NCBI GenBank assembly: GCA_045544655.1
Contig: JAZPZL010000241.1
Coordinates: forward strand, 1-20,445
DNA: 20,445 nucleotides
Source: RGIG5579 sp045544655
GTDB lineage: Bacteria > Bacillota > Clostridia > Oscillospirales > SIG627
Reading direction: 5' to 3'
Position 1 is the first letter of the stretch; each line of letters opens with the position of its first letter. Of the stretch, positions 1 to 8,224 are shown one piece after another. The position numbers and the translations under genes are program-made. The notes beneath the pieces were generated by a model. That model did not search any database and was not told where the DNA came from. It was given only the letters and a program-made list of their open reading frames with translations.

Positions 1-1491
1 TTTTCTTCCAGAAAGTTTAAGTATGGCACTGCCGCAACTGTTTTCACGATTTTCTTTATTGCAGTCGTAATTCTGTTAAACGCCATCGTATCTGCTGTGG
101 ATTCCAAATACAGCCTGTATTTTGATCTGACAGACGATCAGATCTTTTCCATCAGCGATGAAACGGTGAAGACGGTTCAGAAGAGACTGGACGATTACGA
201 AAAAGAACACGGACAGAAGCCTGAAATTAAAATCAGCTTCCACAATGCGAGAGACCGCATTATGGAGGATGAAAAGAAGAGTTGGGTCGTAAATCTTGCG
301 GAAAGCTACGCTGAGAGATTCCCCGAGGTTCGCGTGGAATTCAATGAAGACTTGAATACCCATCCCGAGCGTTACACCCATTATACTGAGCTTGGATACG
401 AGATCAATACCGGTTCCGTTATCGTTTCCAATTCCTTGGAAAAAGGATCTTTTCGTTATCTGACCTTGGATTCCTGCCTGGTTTATGATGAGAACGGTGA
501 AAACGTTTGGGCGTTTCAGGGCGAGATGAAGTTTAATTCCGCCATTATTTATATCACCTCACGCAAGAGTCCCGTAGTTAGCTTTACCACGGGTCACGGT
601 GAATCCGTTCCGCAGGCTTTGACGGAGGTCTTTGCAAACTGCGGCTTCACGATCAAGGATGTGGATCTTACCAAGGATGAGATCGATCCCGATACGAAAA
701 TGCTGGTGATGTACAATCCGCAAAAGGATATTACGTATTCGGAGAATGATACGGTCGTTACTGAATATACTAAGATTTCCAATTATCTGAATGATTACCG
801 TTCTATGGTTGTGATCGGTTCTCCCACCACTCCCCAGCTTCCCGTTCTGGATGAGCTTCTTGCAGACTGGGGAATGGAATTGGTGAGAAATCAGGTGGTT
901 ATGGATGACATCTATTGTCATACCCAGGACAACCAAATGATTTACGTCAACTATGCTGAGACGGATTCCGTTGCAGCTGCTTTGACCAAATCCTTGACTG
1001 ATCTTTCCAACCCGCCCCGATCCATTTCCGTGGATTCTGCCCCGATTCGCATTTTGAACGAGGGTGACGGTGAGGTTACCATTACCGAGCCCGTTTTGAC
1101 CAGTTCTGATAACGCTTACGTGGAATTGATCACAGAAGAGGGTACCAAGAAGGAAAAGGGGCCTTTCAATCTGATGGCTATTTCAACCCGTTTCACCTAC
1201 GTGGAGAATACGAAAACTTACGGACATCTGCTTTTGATCGGTAGCCAGAATTTTACCGAAACCAATGCATTCCGCGAACAGTTCGGCAATACGGATATTG
1301 TTTACAATATGATTCGTCTCTTGTCCGATGAGGATATTTATATGGAAACCCAGTATAAGGTTCTGGAGGATTACACCATTGATATGGAAAGCGGTGCCGT
1401 TTACGTGTACGGTATTATCGCCTCCATTGTGATTCCTCTTGTGATCTTTGCCTTTGGCACTGTGGTTTATGTTAAGAGAAAGCATTTGTAA
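1..1491 (+). CDS. GldG-like ABC transporter auxiliary membrane protein (5' partial)
   Basis: The reading frame is open from the first base, so the gene starts upstream of the window; a GTG at 97 is internal, because the membrane segment before it belongs to the protein. The visible 496 residues hold an N-terminal transmembrane helix (about residues 10-33), then the typical start of GldG-family ectodomains (YFDLT, then a SDET motif), a long extracytoplasmic region containing TTGHGE at about bases 589-606, and a C-terminal transmembrane helix followed by a short basic tail (VKRKHL). GldG proteins are auxiliary subunits of ABC-2 exporters, named from Bacteroidetes gliding motility; in Firmicutes the substrate is not known. 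The DUF4340 gene follows after 10 bases with its own GGAG site, the usual pairing for this system. The ATPase and permease are expected just upstream. Family assignment is fairly sure; substrate unknown. Confidence 0.82.
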   Translation, partial: FSSRKFKYGTAATVFTIFFIAVVILLNAIVSAVDSKYSLYFDLTDDQIFSISDETVKTVQKRLDDYEKEHGQKPEIKISFHNARDRIMEDEKKSWVVNLAESYAERFPEVRVEFNEDLNTHPERYTHYTELGYEINTGSVIVSNSLEKGSFRYLTLDSCLVYDENGENVWAFQGEMKFNSAIIYITSRKSPVVSFTTGHGESVPQALTEVFANCGFTIKDVDLTKDEIDPDTKMLVMYNPQKDITYSENDTVVTEYTKISNYLNDYRSMVVIGSPTTPQLPVLDELLADWGMELVRNQVVMDDIYCHTQDNQMIYVNYAETDSVAAALTKSLTDLSNPPRSISVDSAPIRILNEGDGEVTITEPVLTSSDNAYVELITEEGTKKEKGPFNLMAISTRFTYVENTKTYGHLLLIGSQNFTETNAFREQFGNTDIVYNMIRLLSDEDIYMETQYKVLEDYTIDMESGAVYVYGIIASIVIPLVIFAFGTVVYVKRKHL

Positions 1492-1501
1492 CGGAGTTTA
1501 T

Positions 1502-3139
1502 ATGAAAAAGAACAGTAATTTTTCTCTTGCCACTTTGTGGCAGGATAAAAGAATGCGATCCATTCTCATTTCTGCTTTGGTGATCCTCTTGTGTGCCATC
1601 GTTTACGTGGTGCTTCTTCTCACGGTACTGAAGCCGGAGGAGAAAAAGGAGCTTCCTACTGAGGGCAATCACGGAGAACAAATGCAAAGCGGAAGACCCT
1701 TTGTCGTGGATCCGGTTGAGGTGAATCGCGTTCTTGGAATCAAGGTTGAGAATGAGTTTGGTGGATTCAATTATTACAAGGGCGATGACGGCGAGTTCTA
1801 TTTTGAAGGCGCCGAGGCGATGTTCTACGACCAAACCAGTGACTGGATGAAAGGTACTGAGGGTCAGGATCTGAGCAATCTGATGGAAAGCGTTTCCATG
1901 GTTGAGTCACTTGTGAATCTCGTTCGCTATATGCTTGCTACGGAGGAAGTAGTTGGTTACAGCAAAGACAACTTAGCTTCTTACGGCCTTGAGAATGGAG
2001 GCAAGGCGGCGGTTACGCTGACCTATAGTAATGATAAAGGCGAAACCGAGTCAAAGACGGTACGCTTCGGAAATCTCACTGTATCCGGAAACGGATATTA
2101 CGTTATGGTAGATGGAAGAGATGCCCTTTATATTCTTCAGGATACCTACATTACCCGTTGTATTTTCACTGATATCAAATCCTACCTCTTGCCTCAGGTG
2201 GCGCCTCCCGTTTCTTCTACAGCATACGTGGACGTCAAGGAGTTGACCATTAAGAAGAGCGGTGAAACCTTTGCTTCGATCCGAGATTTGACCGATGAGG
2301 AATACAAGCAAGCAGGAGAACTGTTTACCCATATTTTCAACACGCCTGCCGGCTATTATCCTTCTACGGATAATTTGCAAAAGCTTTTGGAGCATTTTAT
2401 CAGCTTTTCCGGTGAGTCTGTTATTGAGTACGACATTACCCGTCGTTTGCAGGATCCCGTACAGCGGGAAGAGATTCAAAAGCTGTTCCGACTTTACAGC
2501 TTGGTGGATTCTGAAAACCGTTGGCATTATGAATTGTACTATCGTTACGATTCCTTCGACATTACTCTTTATATCAGTGAAAAACTGGAGGTTACCTCCA
2601 CCGAGAATGAGGGAGAGCCTGCCTACATTTATTATATTTACTCTCCTGACTTTGATCTGATTGCTGAATTTGATGCGGCAGATCTGGAATGGGTTGAATG
2701 GGATCTTCTCAAGCTTCTGGATAACCATTCCTTCTCGGTGTCCATTGATCAGGTTTCTACCATAGAACTTTTCTATGAGGATACCAATGCCAAGTTTACG
2801 TTGCAGGATTCCGGTGACAATCTGAAGGTTACCTCTTCCAACGGGGTTAAAGTGGATACGGAAAATTTCCGTCAACTTTACAAGGCAATTCTCTTTACCA
2901 CGATGGAAGGCTATGCCGATAAGCCTGCCGAGGCTGATTCTATTTTGAAACTGAAGATTCGTCTTCGTGACGGCAAGGAATACAATTACGAATTCTTTGG
3001 TATGACTGCTCGTAAAGCATATTATACGTTGAACGACAGTGGCGAATTCTATATCAATCGTGACTACGTAAAACAGATTATTTCTGCTTGCAGCGGAATT
3101 CTGAAAGGCGAGACCGTTACGGTTGACCGAAAGAAATAA
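1502..3139 (+). CDS. DUF4340 domain-containing membrane-anchored protein
   Basis: A 545-residue protein. I chose the ATG at 1502 because GGAG lies at 1493-1496 with 5-nt spacing; a longer frame from TTG 1448 would overlap the upstream gene and has no such site. The N terminus is cytoplasmic and basic, followed by one transmembrane helix (about residues 19-43) and a long acidic, Tyr- and Ser-rich extracytoplasmic part with repeated beta-rich segments, as in DUF4340 proteins. These are found next to GldG-type ABC exporter subunits, and here the gene follows the GldG-like gene directly, so the two are probably co-transcribed and co-complexed. No catalytic motif is visible. Its biochemical role is not known; a structural or substrate-handling role in an exporter is an inference from context. 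Confidence 0.78.
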   Translation: MKKNSNFSLATLWQDKRMRSILISALVILLCAIVYVVLLLTVLKPEEKKELPTEGNHGEQMQSGRPFVVDPVEVNRVLGIKVENEFGGFNYYKGDDGEFYFEGAEAMFYDQTSDWMKGTEGQDLSNLMESVSMVESLVNLVRYMLATEEVVGYSKDNLASYGLENGGKAAVTLTYSNDKGETESKTVRFGNLTVSGNGYYVMVDGRDALYILQDTYITRCIFTDIKSYLLPQVAPPVSSTAYVDVKELTIKKSGETFASIRDLTDEEYKQAGELFTHIFNTPAGYYPSTDNLQKLLEHFISFSGESVIEYDITRRLQDPVQREEIQKLFRLYSLVDSENRWHYELYYRYDSFDITLYISEKLEVTSTENEGEPAYIYYIYSPDFDLIAEFDAADLEWVEWDLLKLLDNHSFSVSIDQVSTIELFYEDTNAKFTLQDSGDNLKVTSSNGVKVDTENFRQLYKAILFTTMEGYADKPAEADSILKLKIRLRDGKEYNYEFFGMTARKAYYTLNDSGEFYINRDYVKQIISACSGILKGETVTVDRKK

Positions 3140-3145
3140 TAAATT

Positions 3146-3184
3146 AAAAAGAAGGCTTACTCGAAAAGTAAGCCTTCTTTTTAA
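3146..3184. terminator. Bidirectional intrinsic terminator between convergent genes
   Basis: A long perfect stem (AAGAAGGCTTAC paired with GTAAGCCTTCTT) closes a short loop, with A-runs on one side and T-runs on the other, so it can end transcripts from both directions. It lies between the DUF4340 gene and the gpsA-like gene and overlaps the stop codon of the latter. Confidence 0.9.
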
Positions 3185-4146
3185 AACTCCTGTTTGATGC
3201 TTCTATGAAACAAGAGGTCGATTCCTTCTTGAATATTAAGATCTTCATATAGCATCCGATAGATCGACGTACAAATTGGCAGATCTACGTTTTTTTCCAA
3301 GGAAAAGAAATGAAGCGCTTTGACTGTGTAAAATCCTTCTGCAAGAGCATCGAAATGCTCCCCGCGAGCAAAGGCTTCACCGAATTGACGGTTGTGACTG
3401 TGCTTAGAAAATACAGTTGCCTCATAATCTCCCAGGTGGCAAAGTCCGTAGGCGGATCTCGGATCTCCGCCGGCAGCAGAAATGAGCCTTGAGATCTCAA
3501 GAGTCCCTCTTGACATCAGAGCACCTTTTAAACTACACTGACCGATTCCGTCTAAAACTCCTGCGGCAATTCCGATTACATTTTTTGCTGCCGCACCGAT
3601 TTCATTTCCAATCAGATCGTTTCCGATATAAAATCGGATCAAAGGGCTGGTGAAAAGATATACGAGTTTTTTCTTTAAGTCTTCGTTTTTGCTATCGATC
3701 ACCATGCAATTTGGGATATTTTTGACAAAATCCTGAGGATGACCGGGACCTAGCCAAACAGCAACGTTGTCACTATTTCCCATAACATCTTCAAAAACTT
3801 CCGTCAAACGCATTCTGCTTTCGATCTCGATCCCTTTCATACATAATACAAAAACCTTGTTTTGATAGGGAACGCCCGTATTTTTGATTTCGTTTAAAAG
3901 CGCTCGAAGCTTCTGTGAGGGAATCGAGATTATGATGATCTCTGAAGATAGTGCCTTGTTCAAATCATAAACCAAACCAACCGAATGGGGAAGTTGTATG
4001 ATTCCATTGCTACGGCTGATTTCAAATTCCTTCATCCGCGGTGAGTCAATGGAACCGTACAAAGATACGCTGTGCTCGATCTTATCCAGATACCAGCAGA
4101 TAAAGGATCCCCATCTTCCGCAACCAATAATAGAAATATTCATCAT
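3181..4146 (-). CDS. gpsA: NAD(P)H-dependent glycerol-3-phosphate dehydrogenase (GpsA family)
   Basis: A 321-residue cytoplasmic protein of the GpsA family, which reduces dihydroxyacetone phosphate to sn-glycerol-3-phosphate for phospholipid synthesis. Visible motifs are the N-terminal dinucleotide-binding loop GCGRWGS (residues 8-14), MKG with Lys104, GPGHPQDF (133-140; most GpsA proteins have GPSHAEE), the catalytic-lysine region AAAKN (Lys188), HLGDYEAT with Asp240, and KHSHNRQFGE near 248-257, equivalent to the usual SRNRRFG. It is the last gene of the gdpP-to-ftsH run, 53 bases after ftsH. The start is fixed by an in-frame stop shortly upstream and by the Rossmann fold starting at once, but no Shine-Dalgarno site precedes it. 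A second, more divergent homologue lies at 14166-15218. Family is sure; being the main biosynthetic enzyme is likely but unproven. Confidence 0.85.
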   Translation of the reverse strand: MMNISIIGCGRWGSFICWYLDKIEHSVSLYGSIDSPRMKEFEISRSNGIIQLPHSVGLVYDLNKALSSEIIIISIPSQKLRALLNEIKNTGVPYQNKVFVLCMKGIEIESRMRLTEVFEDVMGNSDNVAVWLGPGHPQDFVKNIPNCMVIDSKNEDLKKKLVYLFTSPLIRFYIGNDLIGNEIGAAAKNVIGIAAGVLDGIGQCSLKGALMSRGTLEISRLISAAGGDPRSAYGLCHLGDYEATVFSKHSHNRQFGEAFARGEHFDALAEGFYTVKALHFFSLEKNVDLPICTSIYRMLYEDLNIQEGIDLLFHRSIKQEF

Positions 4147-4154
4147 TCTGAATT

Positions 4155-4187
4155 AAGAAGGATATCCGCATTGCAGACATCCTTCTT
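4155..4187. terminator. Hairpin between ftsH and gpsA, possible partial terminator
   Basis: A 9-bp perfect stem (AAGAAGGAT with ATCCTTCTT) closes a 15-nt loop. On the - strand, the direction of the flanking genes, the 3' arm is followed only by AATTCAGA, so termination should be weak and readthrough into the gpsA-like gene is plausible. On the + strand the hairpin is followed by a short T-run. It may act as an attenuator or as a 3' end stabiliser of the ftsH message. Confidence 0.5.
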
Positions 4188-4199
4188 TTTACTCCAATT

Positions 4200-6203
4200 T
4201 TATTTGTTATCGTTTTCACGCTTGGAAGCCTTTTCAGCTTCTTTCGCAAGCATTTGAGCAAGGGTATCGGCATTATCCGTTTTCGCATTGCTTTCGCGGA
4301 TCTTTGCGTTTTCATCAATGCTCTTTTTGATTTTATCCTCTTTGATCTTCTCAACGCTTTCCATCGTGGCACCTTCGCTCATTGCCTCAGCAAATTGCTC
4401 TTCGTCCATAATTTCATGCTCGATCAGGAAGGCAGCTACGAAGTGAAGCTTGTCCATATGCTCCTTCAGAAGTGTAACCGCCTTATCGAAGGCAGTATTT
4501 ACGATAGAAAGGGTCTCTTCGTCGATCATTGCAGCGATCTTCTCGGAATAGTTGGGAGTGTTGCTGAAGTCTCTTCCGAGGAAAACCTCGCCGTGTCCGC
4601 TTCCGTAAACAACGGGACCGAGCTTGTCGCTCATACCGTATTTGGTAATCATATTGCGGGCAATTTCAGTTGCACGTTGAATATCGTTGGAAGCACCCGT
4701 TGAAATATCATCCAGGATCAATTTCTCTGCGACACGACCGCCAAGGAGGGAAACGATCTCTTCTTCCATTTCAAGCTTGGACATATAGCTCTTATCTTCA
4801 TTGGGAAGGGAAAGGGTGTATCCGCCGGCTCTGCCGGAAGGGATAATGGAGATTTGATGAACCTTATCCTGCGTCGGGAGAAAATGGGTAACGATGGCGT
4901 GACCTGCTTCGTGATAAGCGGTAAGCTTCTTATCCTTTTCAGAAACTACCTTGCTCTTCTTTTGAGGTCCGACGATTACTTTGATTGTTGCCTCTTCCAG
5001 CTCAGTGGTACCGATCAATTTCTTGCCTTTTCTTGCGGACAAAAGAGCCGCTTCATTTAAAAGATTGGCAAGGTCTGCGCCGGTAAAGCCCGGAGTGGAT
5101 TTTGCCAGGGTCTCAAGATCAACGTCGTTTTCAAATCGCTTGTTTTTGGCGTGAACCTCAAGAATTGCTTTTCTGCCTTTGATATCGGGATAGTTGACGG
5201 TTACCTGTCTGTCAAAGCGTCCGGGACGGAGCAGTGCGGGGTCAAGAATATCGGGGCGGTTGGTCGCCGCCATAACGATGACGCCTTCATTGGAACCGAA
5301 GCCATCCATTTCCACCAAAAGCTGGTTTAAGGTTTGCTCTCGTTCGTCGTGACCGCCGCCGAGACCTGCGCCTCTGTGACGACCTACTGCGTCAATCTCG
5401 TCAATGAAAATGATACTGGGAGAGGTTTTTTTTGCGTTTTCAAAAAGATCTCTGACACGGGAAGCACCCACACCAACGTACATTTCAACAAAATCGGAGC
5501 CGGAGATGGAGTAGAAGGGAACGCCCGCTTCGCCGGCAACGGCCTTCGCAAGAAGGGTTTTACCGGTACCGGGAGGTCCTACCAGGAGAACACCGTGAGG
5601 GATTCTTGCACCGAGCTCCTGAAATTTGGCAGGATTCTTCAAGAAGTCAACCACTTCGGTAAGCTCTTCTTTTTCTTCGTCTGCACCAGCAACGTCAGAG
5701 AAAAACACCTTCTTTTTTTCATCGGCACCAAGCTTTGCTTTCGCTTTGCCGAAGGAGTTGATTCTGCCGCCTTTTCCGCCGGTTGCCTGATTCATCGCGT
5801 AGAACCATAGAACGATGAACAATACGATGATTACCAGATAGGGAAGGAAGGAAAGCCACCAAGGAGTCGTGGGAATCGGCTCGTAGTGATACCATTCCAG
5901 ATTTCCGCCTTTTCCATCGCTCTGTTTTTTATTGTTTTTGACGTATTCATCAACGTCTTCGCGGAAATAATCGATCCGCTGTAACTCGTATTGGATCTTT
6001 TTATTGTCAACGGTTTGGATCGAAAGATCTCCGTCTGCTGAAACCGTAAACTTTTTGACTTGGTCCTTTTCAAACAGTGCGATGATCTCACTGTATTTCA
6101 TCTCGTCTTCCCCGGACATATTGAATAGAGACGTGGAAGCGAGAATAACAAGAAGGATGAGAACCGAGTAAAAAATAATAACTTTGAAATTGTTTTTTTT
6201 CAT
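4200..6203 (-). CDS. ftsH: ATP-dependent zinc metalloprotease FtsH
   Basis: A 667-residue membrane AAA+ protease that degrades misfolded membrane proteins and short-lived regulators as a hexamer. Order: transmembrane helix 1 (about 7-25), a small extracytoplasmic domain (about 30-115), helix 2 (about 118-136), AAA+ domain with Walker A GPPGTGKT (209-216), pore motif near FVEMYVG (238-244), Walker B FIDEID (266-271) and second region of homology (ATNRP at 313 to RPGRFDR at 332), then the peptidase domain with zinc motif HEAGH (431-435) and the third ligand Asp507 in SNDIQRAT. The C-terminal tail is charged and low in complexity. Start ATG 6203 has an AAGGAGA site at good spacing. The gene follows hpt after 30 bases, the conserved tilS-hpt-ftsH order of Firmicutes. 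All catalytic motifs are intact. Confidence 0.97.
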   Translation of the reverse strand: MKKNNFKVIIFYSVLILLVILASTSLFNMSGEDEMKYSEIIALFEKDQVKKFTVSADGDLSIQTVDNKKIQYELQRIDYFREDVDEYVKNNKKQSDGKGGNLEWYHYEPIPTTPWWLSFLPYLVIIVLFIVLWFYAMNQATGGKGGRINSFGKAKAKLGADEKKKVFFSDVAGADEEKEELTEVVDFLKNPAKFQELGARIPHGVLLVGPPGTGKTLLAKAVAGEAGVPFYSISGSDFVEMYVGVGASRVRDLFENAKKTSPSIIFIDEIDAVGRHRGAGLGGGHDEREQTLNQLLVEMDGFGSNEGVIVMAATNRPDILDPALLRPGRFDRQVTVNYPDIKGRKAILEVHAKNKRFENDVDLETLAKSTPGFTGADLANLLNEAALLSARKGKKLIGTTELEEATIKVIVGPQKKSKVVSEKDKKLTAYHEAGHAIVTHFLPTQDKVHQISIIPSGRAGGYTLSLPNEDKSYMSKLEMEEEIVSLLGGRVAEKLILDDISTGASNDIQRATEIARNMITKYGMSDKLGPVVYGSGHGEVFLGRDFSNTPNYSEKIAAMIDEETLSIVNTAFDKAVTLLKEHMDKLHFVAAFLIEHEIMDEEQFAEAMSEGATMESVEKIKEDKIKKSIDENAKIRESNAKTDNADTLAQMLAKEAEKASKRENDNK

Positions 6204-6233
6204 TTCGACGCTAGTTTCTCCTTAAGTTTGGGG

Positions 6234-6803
6234 TTATGAATAAATTTCGGGCTTTAAAATGGCGATGTAAGGAAGATTGCGGTAGATTTCGTCGTAGTCC
6301 AGTCCGTAACCAACGATAAACTGGTCTTCAACCTCAAAGCCGCAAAAATCGGTTGTAACGGGCGCCGCTCGTCTTGCAGGTTTATCCAGCATGGTGCAAA
6401 TTTTTACGGATGCAGCACCGGTAGCGAGAAAGAGATCTGCAAGTTTTTTCAACGTTCTTCCGCTGTCCAGAATATCTTCCACCAAAAGAACATCTGCACC
6501 GTCCAGTTGATCTGCTTCGGGCAGGGGCTCTACCGCAACGTTTCCGGAAGACACCGTGGAGGATCCGTAACTGGAAGCGCGCAAAAACAGAACCTGACAA
6601 GGTAGGTCGATCCTGCGGATCAAATCTGCCATAAAGATGAAGCTTCCCTTCAAAACTCCTACCAGAATGAGTTTTCTTTCTTTGATACGGTCACGGTAAC
6701 ATTCTGTGATCTCTCGACCCAGTCGGTCAAGCATCTCATTTAATTCTTTTTCGCCATAAAGAATGCACTGTAAATCGGGGGTCAGCGATTTGAAATCACA
6801 CAT
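6234..6803 (-). CDS. hpt: Hypoxanthine phosphoribosyltransferase
   Basis: A 189-residue cytoplasmic purine salvage enzyme that transfers the phosphoribosyl group of PRPP to hypoxanthine, and often guanine, to give IMP or GMP. Visible are LKGSFIF (51-57), the flexible-loop region around SSYGSSTVSSG (78-87), the PRPP-binding signature VLLVEDILDSGRT (105-117), KPARR (141-145), and the C-terminal GYGLDYDEIYRNLPYIAIL typical of bacterial Hpt. Length fits the family. ATG 6803 is preceded by a GAGGTG site. It sits between tilS (21 bases upstream) and ftsH (30 bases downstream), as in many Firmicutes, and is almost certainly co-transcribed with both. Confidence 0.95.
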   Translation of the reverse strand: MCDFKSLTPDLQCILYGEKELNEMLDRLGREITECYRDRIKERKLILVGVLKGSFIFMADLIRRIDLPCQVLFLRASSYGSSTVSSGNVAVEPLPEADQLDGADVLLVEDILDSGRTLKKLADLFLATGAASVKICTMLDKPARRAAPVTTDFCGFEVEDQFIVGYGLDYDEIYRNLPYIAILKPEIYS

Positions 6804-6824
6804 TGTATTTCACCTCTGCTTTTT

Positions 6825-8222
6825 TTAAACGTTGTTTGGAAAGTAATTGCTGATAAGCTCTATTGTTATAACTTCATTCTTGTCGCTATTTCGCACGCGG
6901 TCACAAAGTCCTACGTATGGGATCCAGACGATTCCTTTATCGTCGCAGATCAAGGGGATGCTGTCTCGATACCGAATCGGGATCTTTTCTTCCTGAAATA
7001 GCTTTTTAATGCTTTTCGTCATATTACCGATGCGGATCGTATCGCCCTCTTTTCGATTCCTTGCGACAAGATTACCTTCTATTTTATCAAAGGCGGCATG
7101 GATAATCAATAGCTTTTTGTTAATATTTTCAATTTTTCCGCATCTCTTTTCCGAGAGCTTCAATTTTGTTTGAGGAAGAGGAAGCACGGTCTCACCCACA
7201 CACAGCTTTACTTGATACTCTATGCGCTTTTTCTCGGTTTCATTCTTGCAAAATACAAGGGAATCCGATTGAATTTGAAATACAAAACCTTTTCCGATTT
7301 CGATTATTTTGCCCTCAGCAGGAGAATTTAATAACTCCACAAGGGCTTTATAGTGAATAAAATGGATAACAATTTTTTCTTTTTCAACCATTCTGAAAAG
7401 CACTTCTTTTAAGATCGGATGCATTGCGTCATTCTTTGATAACTCGGATAGTGCCTTTAAGGGGATTTTTCCGACGGAAGCTGTGATGCGATGCTTTTCT
7501 TCCCAGTCGTTGCAAAGGGCGGCGATCATCGCGTGCTGTTCTTCGGCGATTTTGCTGAAGCGCACCAGAGATTGCTCAACGGAAGGATTGATCTGCTTCA
7601 TCTCAGGGAGAATGATCCCGCGCAAACGGTTCCTGGAATAGATTGTATCACCGTTGGTTGAATCTTCTGTGAAAGGGATGTGTTTTTGAAGTAAAAAATC
7701 AAGAATTTCTTCCTTGTAGAAGCCAAGCAGAGGTCGGACGATCCTATCTCTTTTTGGGGGAATGCCTTGAAGTCCGTCAAAGCCTCCTCCTCGAATCAGT
7801 CGAAACAGAACCGTTTCTGCCTGATCGGATGCCGTGTGGGCGGTTGCGATCTTGTTATAACCGTTGCACTCGGCAATTTGTTCCAATACGCTGTAGCGGA
7901 GGATCCTTGCACTCTCTTCCAATCCAAGCCCGTTTTCTTTGGCATAGGAGGGTGCGTCAACGTATTCAAAATAAAAGGGAATATTTTGATCCTTGCAAAA
8001 ATTTCTGCAAAAAGAAAGGTCATCGTCGGCTTCCTTTCCACGAATGCCGTGATGAACGTGACACGCAGCAAGCTCTATCCCAAGATCCTGCTTCAACTCG
8101 CGCAATAAGAAAAGAAGACACACCGAATCCTTGCCACCGGAAAAGGCGACAAGGATCCGATCTGACTTTGAAATAAGATCTGATTTTAACAGTTCCTCTT
8201 GAAAACGGGTGATTAAGGTCAT
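6825..8222 (-). CDS. tilS: tRNA(Ile)-lysidine synthase
   Basis: A 465-residue enzyme that uses ATP and lysine to convert C34 of the CAU-anticodon tRNA-Ile to lysidine, so that it reads AUA codons. Visible are the PP-loop AFSGGKDS (26-33), HVHHGIRG (55-62), the helical middle part, and a C-terminal TilS domain with ARNRKEGD and KLFQEEKIP motifs. Length matches the two-domain form. The start lies 2 bases after the dnaB stop (TAActATG) and no clear Shine-Dalgarno site is seen in front of it, so translation may depend on termination-reinitiation from dnaB. This enzyme is normally essential. The gene is richer in A+T than the glycoside hydrolase gene to the right, but nothing suggests transfer. 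Confidence 0.95.
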   Translation of the reverse strand: MTLITRFQEELLKSDLISKSDRILVAFSGGKDSVCLLFLLRELKQDLGIELAACHVHHGIRGKEADDDLSFCRNFCKDQNIPFYFEYVDAPSYAKENGLGLEESARILRYSVLEQIAECNGYNKIATAHTASDQAETVLFRLIRGGGFDGLQGIPPKRDRIVRPLLGFYKEEILDFLLQKHIPFTEDSTNGDTIYSRNRLRGIILPEMKQINPSVEQSLVRFSKIAEEQHAMIAALCNDWEEKHRITASVGKIPLKALSELSKNDAMHPILKEVLFRMVEKEKIVIHFIHYKALVELLNSPAEGKIIEIGKGFVFQIQSDSLVFCKNETEKKRIEYQVKLCVGETVLPLPQTKLKLSEKRCGKIENINKKLLIIHAAFDKIEGNLVARNRKEGDTIRIGNMTKSIKKLFQEEKIPIRYRDSIPLICDDKGIVWIPYVGLCDRVRNSDKNEVITIELISNYFPNNV

Positions 8223-8224
8223 AG

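Noticed and set aside
97..1491. GTG at 97 as start of the GldG-like gene
   Set aside because: The upstream frame is open to the window edge and codes for the transmembrane helix expected at the N terminus.
2051..2875. Antisense ORF of 274 codons inside the DUF4340 gene
   Set aside because: It is fully covered by a well-supported sense gene with membrane anchor and ribosome site; the protein resembles no family and is a shadow frame.
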